NCBI GenBank assembly: GCA_023444095.1 | Contig: JAEZRP010000022.1 | Location: 310,001-374,000, forward strand | Length of the DNA stretch: 64,000 bases | Reading direction: 5' to 3' | Origin: Bacillota bacterium | GTDB taxonomy: Bacteria; Bacillota; Clostridia; Christensenellales; Aristaeellaceae | Part shown: positions 9,101 through 17,251 of the stretch, piece by piece | Layout of the letters: each line of letters opens with the position of its first letter | Numbering within the stretch: position 1 is the first letter of the stretch | Translations under genes and position numbers: made by a program | Notes under the pieces: model-generated | Database searches by the model: none | The model's input: the letters and a program-made list of their open reading frames with translations, nothing else | Told to the model about the DNA's origin: nothing

Positions 9101-10149
9101 CCCGCGCGGCCCGCGCGCTGAAGCGCGCCCGCGATGCTGAGGGGCGCGCCCACCTGCAAGACCAGGTCGATGTCGCCCACGTCGATGCCAAGCTCCATGG
9201 ACGATGTGCAGCACAACAGCTTCAGCTCGCCCGCGCGGAGCTGGCGCTCGGCCTCGAGCCGCTGGTCCTTTGAGACGCAGCCGTGGTGGGTGCGCGCGTA
9301 CCGCCCCTCCGCGATGGCGTTGATGCCGTGCGCGAGCTTCTCCGCCTGCGCGCGGCCGTCCACGAACGCGAGGGTGGTTCTTACCTCGCCCGAGAGCCGA
9401 TACGCCCGGTCGGCGATGGCGGGCCAGACGCTGTGCTCGGGAAGCTGGCGGAAGTCCTTCTCCGCGAGCTCGACCCGTATATCGGTCTTCTTTTCGACCT
9501 TCGGCGCGACGACCGTCGCCCCGCGCCCGCCGGAAATGTAATTGGCAGCCTCCTGAAGGGGCCGGATGGTCGCCGAGAGCGCGATCCGCTGGATCCTTTT
9601 TTCGCACAGCGCGTCGAGGCGCTCCAGCGAGAGCATCAGGTGCGCGCCGCGCTTGGAATCGATGATGGAGTGAATCTCGTCCACCACCACGCAGCGGACG
9701 GTCGAGATGGCTTCGCGGCCCTTCTTCGACGTGAGGAGGAGGTAGAGCGACTCCGGGGTGGTGATGAGGATGTGGGGCGGGGACTTCAGCATCTTCGCGC
9801 GCTCGGCGGTCGTGGTGTCTCCGCTGCGCACGGCCGCGCGGACGACGCCCTTCAGCCCCAATCCCGCGAGCGGGCGCTGAAGGTTCTCCCGGATGTCGTT
9901 GCCGAGCGCCTTGAGGGGCGAGACGTAGAGGATGACGCACTCGTCCACGAGCGGCTTCGGGCGCGCGGCGAGGAAATCAAGCCAGTACAAAAAGGCGGTG
10001 AGCGTCTTGCCCGTGCCCGTCGGCGCGGACACGAGGACGTCGCCGCCTTGCGCGATGGCGCGCCAGCCCTCCTCCTGCACGGGCGTAGGCGCGCCGACCG
10101 ATGTCAAAAACCAGTTTCTCGTCTTCTCGGAAAACAGCTCGAGGCCCAT
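6124..10149 (-). CDS. lhr: Lhr-family DEAD/DEAH ATP-dependent helicase
   Basis: 1341-aa SF2 helicase of the Lhr type. Walker A SAPTGTGKT at residues 41-49, motif II VVVDEIH near 154-160, motif III SATIRP, and a motif VI-like QRAGRAGHGPGR. The helicase core is followed by the long Lhr-specific winged-helix and C-terminal domains (MPLRRQVEAQIMYESP region onward). Lhr proteins unwind DNA and RNA-DNA hybrids and are linked to DNA repair. It is the last gene of the HAD-glycosyltransferase-tldD-tldE-lhr operon, with only 1 nt between tldE and its start. The length is within the normal Lhr range. Confidence 0.93.
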   Translation of the reverse strand: MGLELFSEKTRNWFLTSVGAPTPVQEEGWRAIAQGGDVLVSAPTGTGKTLTAFLYWLDFLAARPKPLVDECVILYVSPLKALGNDIRENLQRPLAGLGLKGVVRAAVRSGDTTTAERAKMLKSPPHILITTPESLYLLLTSKKGREAISTVRCVVVDEIHSIIDSKRGAHLMLSLERLDALCEKRIQRIALSATIRPLQEAANYISGGRGATVVAPKVEKKTDIRVELAEKDFRQLPEHSVWPAIADRAYRLSGEVRTTLAFVDGRAQAEKLAHGINAIAEGRYARTHHGCVSKDQRLEAERQLRAGELKLLCCTSSMELGIDVGDIDLVLQVGAPLSIAGALQRAGRAGHGPGRVSELIIFPKTEGDTLLAALAAKGALEGMIESAHIPGKCLDVVSQHLVSMAAAGSYSVEEAHAILRGAYPCRAVTVEEVESLLGMLAGDLEHSRDLPVRPRVLYDRIHGRVSGDSYTRMLAVSTVGTIPDRGWYAVVLPDGTKLGELDEEYVFEARLGDKFLLGAFAWRVQEITRDRVIVAPATPEGARSPFWKGDSLGRPMETGEYYGTLLRTLGDAAEARRLKSALLLFPLSGEARAAVERHIKRQLEVTHCLPDDRTIICEHFSDSAGEHQLMIHSVFGRRVNQAISMLARRRAQEKTGLDVRGYDDDDGMLLYLMGGSELPENIIPEIDPDGAAEMIDALLPAEPMFSMAYRYAAARADMMGMRGRGRQPLWVQRLRGAESLAGAVMAKDHPLILEALRECREDLLDVAGAVEVLRRVRAGAIRVIEMHTESPSPMALPLRRQVEAQIMYESPIPTGAIKLSEHMVSAVAPDADAVSRKYARARDIGEAEQLHSILMAEGDVVPGEVDAPAAWFEELAEAGRAMYVEPGLWIAAEHAADYEEPDYERIVRRCLRYRGAQDAGTLAQRYAIGEETAQAVLESLERAGSAVPFEGMYVHADVYASAQRLTIQARRSEVRTAPPERFARLLAEEAQTSGSLKARLSSGLARLLAVELPAPQWEEIVLPARVPGYRPDALDLLLAEGAIAYSLRDEGGKPYVSFRAVEEFDYDAFTPAEGEMSGDERSVLGILEKSGAQFDYVISKRLGGAPVGAVLQRLAAAGLVRQDSFTPVRRTIDPRPRALNKPSAGRWERAHAPRALTVDERIASMLATVPVLARETCRLIPWGAALERLRVMEMTGEMRRGYFVEGLSGAQFVKSADFARLTASLAAERADFACLNAVDPAQAWGRYLKHAPGREFLLVAGTAVVTRGGAVACVFERQGAVLRAFEGAAEAVKCFAQAFRAGRIYAGRTRVTVQQFPPGAERWLEEAGFLREALDWVLYRD

Positions 10150-10150
10150 T

Positions 10151-11407
10151 TTACTCCCCCGCGACCATCACGTTGCGCAGGAGCGCCGCGCGCGGGCCTT
10201 CGTAATTCGCGTCCGCGTAGCGCTCCTTCGAGAAGGTGAGCTCCTTCTGCGCGTCAAACAGGCTGCCGTTGACCGAGCCGCCCGTCACGATGCGCGTCGT
10301 CTCCCCGTCGAACACGTAGGCGAGCCGGATCTCGCCGCTGAAATAGCCGGAGAAGGGGTCCATCTGAAAGTCCGAGAACGCGACCGGGCGGATGTGGGGG
10401 GTCTTTTTCATCTCCTCGAGGGAAACCGTGCCGTTGTCGACCCGCACGCTCGCATACGCGCCCGTGGGCTCGATGCCGAGGTAGCGGCAAAAGCGCGTCG
10501 AGCCGTAGAGCGACTGAAGCACGCCGTCCCGGATCAGCTCCCGGTCCCGCATGGGGATGCCCTCGTCGGAGAACGGCTCCCACGCGCGCAGCGTCATATT
10601 GATCCGCTCGCCCCGGACGTCCTCGCCCTGCGCGGACGAACCGATTTCGTAGTTCGAGTACTTCGCGTACACCATGGACGCGGCGGCCTTCTCGAGATAC
10701 AGGGAGAGCGCCGTCGAAAGGTATTTGTCCGTGAGAAGCAGCGCGTACTTCCCCGCCTTGGGCGCTTCCGTCGCGCGCGCCCGGTCGCGGGCCGCCCGGA
10801 CAAGCTCGCCCGCGGCCCTTTCGAGCGCGTCGGCGTCCGGCGCGTCGTACATGAAGTCCGCGTAGAGCTCGACGTCCGTCGGCTGAACGCACTGGGCGAC
10901 GAACTCGCCCTTGAAGATATGCCGCACGTACCGCGCGTCCGTGCCGCGCGAAGTGGCGATGCGAACCGTCCTTCGGATCGCGAAGATCTCCGCGGAGTTG
11001 ACAAACGCGTCCTGCGCGTCTGATTGAAAGAGCGCGGCCGCGAGCGTGTTCGCGGCAGCCGTCAAATCGGTCTCCTGTTCGCCCGCGTCGCCGGTCGCGG
11101 GATCGGCAAGCTCGAACCACGGGTTTTTGACGTGCGCCGCCGCGTCGTACGCGGTTTGAAGCGCCGCGCGCAGCTCGCCCTCCGCCATGCCGGGGAAGAG
11201 ATTCGCCTCCGACTCGCCGCGCATCCGCTTGCCGCCCGCCTCGAAATCGCGGTACACGGTGACGCTGACGCGCGTCACGTCCTTGATCCGGGTCATATCC
11301 CGGCGCGCGCGGATGAAGAAGAGCTCGGTCGCCTCCTCGCGCGACTGCCGAATGAGATAATGCTCCGCGCCGATCTCCGCCAGCGCGCGCCTGATTCTGT
11401 CGATCAT
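10151..11407 (-). CDS. TldE/PmbA-type metalloprotease partner
   Basis: 418 aa, TldD/PmbA family, TldE-like subunit. It lacks an HExxxH zinc motif, as expected for TldE, which partners TldD in a heteromeric protease known to trim unfolded peptides and modified peptides such as microcin precursors. The C-terminal half has family features (GVLQSLYGSTRFCRYLG, then MKKTPHIRPVAFSDFQMDPF). The gene starts 16 nt after tldD, consistent with stoichiometric co-expression. Confidence 0.87.
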   Translation of the reverse strand: MIDRIRRALAEIGAEHYLIRQSREEATELFFIRARRDMTRIKDVTRVSVTVYRDFEAGGKRMRGESEANLFPGMAEGELRAALQTAYDAAAHVKNPWFELADPATGDAGEQETDLTAAANTLAAALFQSDAQDAFVNSAEIFAIRRTVRIATSRGTDARYVRHIFKGEFVAQCVQPTDVELYADFMYDAPDADALERAAGELVRAARDRARATEAPKAGKYALLLTDKYLSTALSLYLEKAAASMVYAKYSNYEIGSSAQGEDVRGERINMTLRAWEPFSDEGIPMRDRELIRDGVLQSLYGSTRFCRYLGIEPTGAYASVRVDNGTVSLEEMKKTPHIRPVAFSDFQMDPFSGYFSGEIRLAYVFDGETTRIVTGGSVNGSLFDAQKELTFSKERYADANYEGPRAALLRNVMVAGE

Positions 11408-11423
11408 ATTTCCTCCGTTCGCT

Positions 11424-12833
11424 CTATCCCAAACGAATGCGCGCCTTGATGTACGGCCCGCCTTCCGAAACCTTCGCCCATTCCTTGTAGCCCTTGCCGC
11501 ACGCGCCCGCGCCCGACAGTTCGACCTTCGGGGACATCATCGTGATGGACTTCAGAAGGTCCGGCACGTATCCGGTCAAGACCACGGGCGAGAACACGCG
11601 CCCGGTGAGCTTCCCGGCCTTGATCTCGCGCGCCATGTCCACGATGAGCTGGATGCCCCAGTTCTTCGGGTCCTCCATGCCGGAGGAGGAGCTTTCCAGC
11701 AGGAACCCGTCGTCGATGGACGCGATCATGTCCTCGACCGAATCCGGCCCGCCTTCAAAGTAGGTGTTCGTCATGCGCGCGTACGCCTTGCGCTCGTAGC
11801 TCTCGCGCCGCCCGTTGCCCGTGGGCTTCGTCCCGAGCCTTTCCGCCGAAAGCTGATCGCACATGCCCGCGACGAGAATGCCGTTTTGGATGACGACGGT
11901 GTCGCCCGCGAGCGTCCCCTCGTCGTCGAAGAAGAAGCTGCCCGTCTGAGCGGCCGCGCTGGCGGTGTCGTGCATGGTGACGATGGGCGAGGCGATCTGC
12001 TTCCCGAGAAACATTTCCGCCTGCGCGCGCTTTTTCACAAACATGTCCATCTCCACGCCGTGGCCGAACGCCTCGTGCGCGATGATGCCCGTGACGTTCG
12101 GCGCGCACACGCACTCGTACTCGCCCGGCTCGATGGGCTGGCTGTCGAGCAGCGAGATCACGCCGTCCACGCAGGTCCGAATGCTCGCGCGCAGCCGGTC
12201 CAGAATCTCCGCGCCGCCGAGCATCGAGAAGGTGCGGTAGCACTCCTTGACCTCCTCGCCGCGCCGCGCGATGCAGTTGATCATGCAGCTCGACCACAGA
12301 AGGTCCTGCTCAAGCGCGCGTTCGCCCGAGACGAAGCGCTTGTGGATCACCTGATAATCAAAGCCGACCATGCAGTCGAGAAGCCTCTCGTCCATTCCGA
12401 GCGCCTCCTCGCGCAGCGCCTCGAGGCGCGCGATAATCTTCTCGCCGCCCAGCTCCTCGGGGTCCACTTCGCACTCGGTCGCCTTGTGAAAATAAAGCGC
12501 TTCCCCCATCCCGGGCGCGGGGTCGCCGCCCGGAAGGGGCGACATGGCCCTGAGCCGCGCGACGATGCGCGGGATGTCCGCCGCGCAGAAGTCGTTCAGC
12601 GCGTATTCGCCGTAGCCCGATCCGTCGTGCACGCGGATCACCGCGCCGCGCCCGGTGAACGCGGGGTTGACACGCATCGTGACGCCCGCCGCGCTCACCG
12701 ACCAGCGCGCGCTCCTGGTATCCTGCAAAAGAACGGACGCAAAGGGGAACTCCGCGCACAGCGCCTCGTTGAGGCGCGCGCACACGTCCCGCAGCTCCGC
12801 AATGGATTCACTCGATTTTACCCGCATATTCAA
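11424..12833 (-). CDS. tldD: TldD-type zinc metalloprotease
   Basis: 469 aa, TldD/PmbA family, catalytic subunit. The zinc motif HEAFGH is visible in GIIAHEAFGHGVEMDMFVK (about residues 253-258). Flanking conserved stretches include GSFFFDDEGTLAGDTVVIQNG and TNTYFEGG. Cytoplasmic; acts together with the TldE-like protein encoded just downstream. No peptide precursor or radical-SAM enzyme is encoded nearby, so a natural-product maturation role is not indicated here. Start at 12833; gap of 28 nt from the glycosyltransferase gene. Confidence 0.9.
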   Translation of the reverse strand: MNMRVKSSESIAELRDVCARLNEALCAEFPFASVLLQDTRSARWSVSAAGVTMRVNPAFTGRGAVIRVHDGSGYGEYALNDFCAADIPRIVARLRAMSPLPGGDPAPGMGEALYFHKATECEVDPEELGGEKIIARLEALREEALGMDERLLDCMVGFDYQVIHKRFVSGERALEQDLLWSSCMINCIARRGEEVKECYRTFSMLGGAEILDRLRASIRTCVDGVISLLDSQPIEPGEYECVCAPNVTGIIAHEAFGHGVEMDMFVKKRAQAEMFLGKQIASPIVTMHDTASAAAQTGSFFFDDEGTLAGDTVVIQNGILVAGMCDQLSAERLGTKPTGNGRRESYERKAYARMTNTYFEGGPDSVEDMIASIDDGFLLESSSSGMEDPKNWGIQLIVDMAREIKAGKLTGRVFSPVVLTGYVPDLLKSITMMSPKVELSGAGACGKGYKEWAKVSEGGPYIKARIRLG

Positions 12834-12861
12834 ATCCTTTCATTCCTGCCGCGTATGGCCC

Positions 12862-14010
12862 TCAGAGTCCGGCGGACGCCTCCGCCGCGTTCTCCCGCGT
12901 GGCGAGCATGTCCCGGACATACTCGGCGACCTTTCTGGCGCTGTCGAGGTCCCGATAAGCGATCTGCGCGCCCCGGATCTCGCGCCAAAGCCTTCCCTCG
13001 TCGCGCGTCAGATCGCAAATCCGGTCCGCCATGTCCCGCGGCTCGTCGCAGACGATGCCGAGCCGGTGCCGGACGGCAAAGTCGGGGTTGTCCCTCTCCT
13101 GTCCGGGGAGCGCGCCCGTGATGACCATGGGGACGCCCATGACGATGGCCTCGAACATGCAGTTCGGGCTCGCGCGCGAAATCGCGACGTCCGCCTTCTC
13201 GTACTCCGCCGCCATGTCGGTGACGAAGCCCAGGATCCGCACCCGCCCGGCGTACCGGTCCCCGAACTTTTCCACCAGCCGCTCCCGAAGCTTCTCGTTG
13301 GAGCCGCAGATGATGGTGAGCCGCGCGTCCGTGTCCCGCAGAAGGGAGGTCGCGTAGCCCTCGATGTCGCCCGCGCCGCCGCCGCCGCCGGTCATCAGGC
13401 AGTTGAGCGGGCGCGCCGCGTCGTACTTCTTTTCGCCCATGCGCCGGGCCGCCTCGACGAACGCCGCGCGCGTGGGAAAGCCGATGATCTCGAGCTTCTC
13501 CCCGGGCATGCCCAGCGCGAGGGAGCAGTCATACGCCTCCCGCGTCGGGCAGATCGCCCGCGAAAGCCTGGGATCGCACCAGGTCGAATGGATGTTGACA
13601 AGGTCCGCCTCGACCGCGACGACCGGGATATCGAGTCCGCCCTTTTCAAGCGTATCGATCACCGGGCCCGTGAACATGGGATGAACGGTCAGTATGAGGT
13701 CGGGTCTGGTGGCGCGCAGATAGGAATCGAGCCGCTTTTTGACGAGAAACGCCATCGTCTCCGGCACGAAATCGCCCCCCTGCGTGGCCTTGAACACGGC
13801 CTTCCACACGAAGCGCGCGCGCTGGGTGACGACGTTGTAGATCTTCGAGCTGCTGACCCCGCGCTCGCCCAGAAAGATGAAGCCGTCGACGACGTCCAGC
13901 TCGACCCCGTCCATGCGGCCGAACTGTTCGGACAGCGCCTGAGCGATCGACATGTGGCCGCGCCCGGTGTACTGCGCCGTCAAAAGCATGATCTTCGTCA
14001 CCCCGGTCAC
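12862..14010 (-). CDS. MGDG-synthase-type (GT28-like) glycosyltransferase
   Basis: 382 aa, related to monogalactosyl/diglucosyl-diacylglycerol synthases and MurG. The N-terminal domain opens KIMLLTAQYTGRGHMSIAQAL (glycine loop plus GH) and matches the MGDG-synthase N-domain; the C-terminal part has the nucleotide-sugar region (GFVTDMAAEYEKADVAISRASPNCMFEAIVMGVPMV). Predicted to add a sugar to a membrane lipid at the inner face of the membrane. Start is GTG at 14010 with a 4-nt overlap with the HAD gene; a GTG at 14001 preceded by AGGTGA is an alternative. Confidence 0.82.
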   Translation of the reverse strand: MTGVTKIMLLTAQYTGRGHMSIAQALSEQFGRMDGVELDVVDGFIFLGERGVSSSKIYNVVTQRARFVWKAVFKATQGGDFVPETMAFLVKKRLDSYLRATRPDLILTVHPMFTGPVIDTLEKGGLDIPVVAVEADLVNIHSTWCDPRLSRAICPTREAYDCSLALGMPGEKLEIIGFPTRAAFVEAARRMGEKKYDAARPLNCLMTGGGGGAGDIEGYATSLLRDTDARLTIICGSNEKLRERLVEKFGDRYAGRVRILGFVTDMAAEYEKADVAISRASPNCMFEAIVMGVPMVITGALPGQERDNPDFAVRHRLGIVCDEPRDMADRICDLTRDEGRLWREIRGAQIAYRDLDSARKVAEYVRDMLATRENAAEASAGL

Positions 14011-14798
14011 CTGCCCCGCGCGAACCGGGGAATCTCTCCCACGCCGGAGAGCACGTAGGTGGGCCGGTAGGGGAAGTCGAGCATGCCCTCGCGCGAGGTG
14101 ACGCCCGACAGCACGAGCACGGTGTCCACCTCCGCCTCGAGGCCCGCGACGATGTCCGTGTCCATGCGGTCGCCGATGATGGCGGTGTCCGCGGGACCGA
14201 CGCCCCTGAGCCTTCGGAGCGCGTGCATCATCATGAGCGGGTTCGGCTTTCCGACGAAGTACGCCTGCCTGCCCGCCGTCATCTCAATCGGCGAGATGAG
14301 CGATTTCGTCGCCGGGGCGATGCCGTTCTCGATGGGCCCCGTGACGTCGGGGTTGGTGCCGATGAGCTTCGCGCCCTTTCGGACGAGCGCCGCGGCCTTC
14401 AATATCTTCTCATAGCTGAAGCTCGTGGTCTCGCCCACGACGACGTAATCGGGGCTCACGTCGTTCATGGAAAAGCCCGCGTCGTAGAGCGCGCCCACGA
14501 GGCCGGGCTCGCCGATCACGTAGACGGAGCCGCCGGGGCACTGACTCTTTAAAAAGCTCGCCGTCGCGAGCGCGGAAGTATAAAAATGCTCCTCCCCCAC
14601 GTCGAGCCCCAGCCGCATGAGCTTCTGCTTGAGTTCCCGGGGCGAGCGCTCCGACGAGTTGGTGAGAAAGATGAACTGTTTTTCGGTCTCGCCGAGCCAA
14701 TCCACGAATTCCTTGACGCCGTCGAGCAGCAGGTTTCCGTGATAGATCACGCCGTCCATGTCGCATATGAATGCTTTCTTGCCGAGCAACGCTTCCAT
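14007..14798 (-). CDS. HAD-IIA family hydrolase (NagD/phosphoglycolate-phosphatase type)
   Basis: 263-aa haloacid-dehalogenase phosphatase. Motif I FICDMDGVIYHGN, motif II in FLTNSS, and motif IV GDRMDTDI are all present, with a class IIA cap in between (YVIGEPGLVGALYDAGF). The start at 14798 (MEALLGKKAF) is preferred because GGAGG lies about 10 nt upstream; an upstream in-frame start at 14825 has no ribosome site. First gene of the five-gene operon, with its own promoter. Substrate unknown; NagD-type enzymes act on nucleotide or sugar phosphates. Confidence 0.88.
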   Translation of the reverse strand: MEALLGKKAFICDMDGVIYHGNLLLDGVKEFVDWLGETEKQFIFLTNSSERSPRELKQKLMRLGLDVGEEHFYTSALATASFLKSQCPGGSVYVIGEPGLVGALYDAGFSMNDVSPDYVVVGETTSFSYEKILKAAALVRKGAKLIGTNPDVTGPIENGIAPATKSLISPIEMTAGRQAYFVGKPNPLMMMHALRRLRGVGPADTAIIGDRMDTDIVAGLEAEVDTVLVLSGVTSREGMLDFPYRPTYVLSGVGEIPRFARGR

Positions 14799-14836
14799 GA
14801 CGCGCATCCCTCCGTCCTGACACATTCTTATCCATA

Positions 14837-14901
14837 ATTATAACTGATCGGCCAGTGTTTGGAAAGAGGAACTTTTCACGCATCGCGCGATCTGGTATAA
14901 T
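14837..14901. promoter_or_regulatory. divergent promoter pair between the HAD operon and deoA/pdp
   Basis: Minus: TTTCCA (14860-14865), 17-bp spacer, TATAAT (14837-14842), driving the HAD-lhr operon. Plus: TTTTCA (14873-14878), 17-bp spacer, TATAAT (14896-14901), driving the phosphorylase. Both -10 boxes are perfect and both -35 boxes match 4 of 6. Confidence 0.65.
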
Positions 14902-14939
14902 GGAAAGGTCAAATGTACTGTTTGAAAGGCGGTTTCGTC

Positions 14940-16244
14940 ATGAATGATATCGATTTGATCCGAAAAAAGCGGTTCGGCGGCGCGCTCACGGAGCAGGAAA
15001 TTCGAAAATTTGTCGCAGACGTCGCGGACGGCTCGATGCCCGATTATCAGATCGCCGCGATGCTGATGGCGATCTGCATTCAGGGCATGACCGACCGGGA
15101 GACGCTGGCGCTCACTCTCGCGATCCAGCGCTCGGGGAAGACGCTCGACCTCTCGAGCATCCCCGGCATCAAGGCGGACAAGCACTCCACGGGCGGCGTG
15201 GGCGACACGACGACCCTCATCCTCGTGCCCCTCGTCGCGGCGTGCGGGGTCAGGATGGCGAAGATGTCCGGGCGCGGGCTGGGGTTTACGGGCGGCACTC
15301 TCGACAAACTGGAATCCATCCCCGGATTCTCGGTGGAGCTTGACGCCGAACGGTTTGAAAACCAGGTCGCCACGATCGGCTGCGCCGTGATCGGCCAGAG
15401 TGCCGAACTCGCGCCCGCGGACAAGGTGCTTTACGCGCTCCGGGACGTGACGGGCACGGTCGACTGCATGCCGCTCATCGTCTCCTCCGTCGTCTCCAAA
15501 AAGCTCGCGGCGGGCTGCGACGTGGTGGTGCTCGACGTGAAGTACGGAAGCGGCGCGCTCGCGGAAACCCCGGAGGACGCGAAAAGGCTCGCCGAGGCGA
15601 TGGTGCGGATCGGCTCCGCGCAGGGCAGGCGGTTCTCCGCGCTGGTGACCGGCATGGAGCAGCCGCTTGGAACCTACGTCGGAAACGCGCTCGAGGTGGA
15701 GGAAGCGATCGACGTCCTCGCGGGCCGGGCGGCGGGAGACCTCAAGACCGTCGCGGTCGAGCTCGGCGCGCACATCCTGAAAAACGCGGACGCGGCCCCG
15801 TCCGTCGAGGCGGGAAGATCGCTGATCCTCGAAAAGCTCGCGAGCGGCGCGGGGCTTCGGAAGCTCGCGGAGATGATTGCGGCGCAGGGCGGCGACCCGC
15901 GCGTCACCGAGGACACGTCGATTCTCCCGCGGGCGGCGCACACCGTCGAGGTGCGGGCGCGCAGGAGCGGGTACCTCGCGCGCGTCAAAACCTCGGAGAT
16001 CGGGAACGCCGCGAAGCTCCTGGGCGCTGGGCGCACGAAGAAGACGGACGCAATCGACCCCGCCGTGGGCGTCATCATAAAAAAGCGGATCGGGGACAGC
16101 GTAAAGGAAGGCGAGGCGCTGTGCGAGGTGCGCGCGAACCCCGCGTCGGATACGGCGGGCGCGCTGAACCTTCTCAACGCGGCGTTTGAACTTTCGGATC
16201 AAAAGCCGGAAAGGCCGGAGCTCGTAAAATATGTCGTCGAGTAA
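14940..16244 (+). CDS. pdp: pyrimidine-nucleoside (thymidine) phosphorylase
   Basis: 434 aa. Phosphorolysis of uridine/thymidine/deoxyuridine to base plus (deoxy)ribose-1-phosphate, in nucleoside salvage. Family signature SGRGLGFTGGTLDKLESIPG and the phosphate-binding KADKHSTGGVGDTT are clear; both domains are complete. The start MNDIDLIRKKR at 14940 follows GAAAGGCGG; an in-frame ATG at 14913 lacks a ribosome site. Whether it is the thymidine-specific (deoA) or broad pyrimidine (pdp) type is uncertain; Bacillota usually carry the latter. The next gene overlaps by 14 nt. Confidence 0.9.
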   Translation: MNDIDLIRKKRFGGALTEQEIRKFVADVADGSMPDYQIAAMLMAICIQGMTDRETLALTLAIQRSGKTLDLSSIPGIKADKHSTGGVGDTTTLILVPLVAACGVRMAKMSGRGLGFTGGTLDKLESIPGFSVELDAERFENQVATIGCAVIGQSAELAPADKVLYALRDVTGTVDCMPLIVSSVVSKKLAAGCDVVVLDVKYGSGALAETPEDAKRLAEAMVRIGSAQGRRFSALVTGMEQPLGTYVGNALEVEEAIDVLAGRAAGDLKTVAVELGAHILKNADAAPSVEAGRSLILEKLASGAGLRKLAEMIAAQGGDPRVTEDTSILPRAAHTVEVRARRSGYLARVKTSEIGNAAKLLGAGRTKKTDAIDPAVGVIIKKRIGDSVKEGEALCEVRANPASDTAGALNLLNAAFELSDQKPERPELVKYVVE

Positions 16245-17190
16245 GAGGCGGGAACAGAAGAAGCGGCCCGACTTACGCGCCGCGCCGCGCGCCGTGCGCC
16301 GGGTCTTTCTCGCGCGGGACGGCGGGCTGCGCGCGCCGTGGCGGCTCGCGCTCGCGGTTCTTGCGTACATCGCGTGGACGAACGGGATCACCGCGCTTCT
16401 GAGCTACGCGTTCGACGCGCTGTTTACCGCGTGGGGCGTCACGACGCTCAACGTCGGGTATGCGCCGGGGTACGCGCGCTTCCTCGCCGCGAACTACGGG
16501 AATGTCATCTCGCTCGTCAGCTCCGCGGGCGTCGCCGCGCTTTCGTACCTCGCCGCGCCCGCGCGCGAGCGGCTGCGCTTCCGGGCAAAGCTCTTCGGGA
16601 TCGGCGCGCTCGCGGGGTTCGCGGTCGCCGCCGTCGCGGCGATGGGCTTTCTCGCGCTTGACAGCGTGCGCATGACCTCCGCGTCGCCCGCGTTTTCGTG
16701 GCCGCCCCTCATCCTCCTGCCCGTCTACCTCGCGGCCGCCGTCTCGGAGGAGTTCTTCGCGCGCGGGTACGTCTTTCGCATGACCGCGTCGCGCGGAAAC
16801 CGGCCCCTCGGCTACCTCGCCTCCGCGCTCGTCTTCCTGTACGTGACGGGCGGATACGCGCTCGGCGCTTTGGGGATCGTCAATCTGCTTCTCTTCTCGA
16901 TCCTGCTGTGCGCGCTGAGCGAAAGGTGGCCCAACTGGCTGAACGTCGGCGTGCGCTTCGGCTGGGGATACGCGGTCACATGCCTGTTTGCCTTCCCCGG
17001 CGCGAGCGGCGGAAGCCCGGTTCTGACGCTCTATTCCGTCTCGGAGGAATGGCTCACGGGCGGGAGCGGCGGGCTCATATCGGGCCTCTCCATGACAGCG
17101 GTCCTCTTGGCCGCCGTCTGGCTCCTCGTCCTCCGGTCCGTGAAGTTCCGCCTCCGAATTCCCCGCCGTCCCTCCAAGGGCCGGGCGTAA
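16231..17190 (+). CDS. CPBP-family intramembrane protein, metal site partly degenerate
   Basis: 319 aa, about eight hydrophobic segments after a basic N-terminus. The CPBP/Abi motif 1 is visible as SEEFFARGYVF (EExxxR), the glutamate pair of the intramembrane protease family. Motif 2, normally FxxxH, reads FLYVTGG, so the expected histidine is missing. The motif 3 Asn is retained in GIVNLLLFSILLCAL. It may be inactive or have another role. It overlaps the phosphorylase gene by 14 nt and so is probably cotranscribed. Role unknown. Confidence 0.72.
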   Translation: MSSSKRREQKKRPDLRAAPRAVRRVFLARDGGLRAPWRLALAVLAYIAWTNGITALLSYAFDALFTAWGVTTLNVGYAPGYARFLAANYGNVISLVSSAGVAALSYLAAPARERLRFRAKLFGIGALAGFAVAAVAAMGFLALDSVRMTSASPAFSWPPLILLPVYLAAAVSEEFFARGYVFRMTASRGNRPLGYLASALVFLYVTGGYALGALGIVNLLLFSILLCALSERWPNWLNVGVRFGWGYAVTCLFAFPGASGGSPVLTLYSVSEEWLTGGSGGLISGLSMTAVLLAAVWLLVLRSVKFRLRIPRRPSKGRA

Positions 17191-17198
17191 CAATCCCC

Positions 17199-17234
17199 AA
17201 AAATCGGCGGCGCGTGGGCTAAGGCCCACGCGCC
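17199..17234 (-). terminator. terminator of carB-dapF (possibly bidirectional)
   Basis: Eleven-base-pair stem: GGCGCGTGGGC (17209-17219), 4-nt loop, GCCCACGCGCC (17224-17234). On the minus strand it is followed by a T-run (complement of 17199-17203), ending the arg/car cluster. It also lies just after the CPBP stop at 17190. Confidence 0.8.
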
Positions 17235-17251
17235 GTTCCCCGTCTTTCGCC

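Noticed and set aside
6400..9273. 957-codon plus-strand open frame antisense to lhr
   Set aside because: Compositional shadow of a GC-rich gene, no ribosome site, no recognisable domain. The same applies to the 698-codon frame at 18425-20521 opposite carB.
5858..9940. 1360-codon minus-strand open frame overlapping the lhr gene in another frame
   Set aside because: Arg/Ala/Gly/Pro-rich low-complexity translation typical of out-of-frame GC-rich DNA; the lhr frame has clear helicase motifs.
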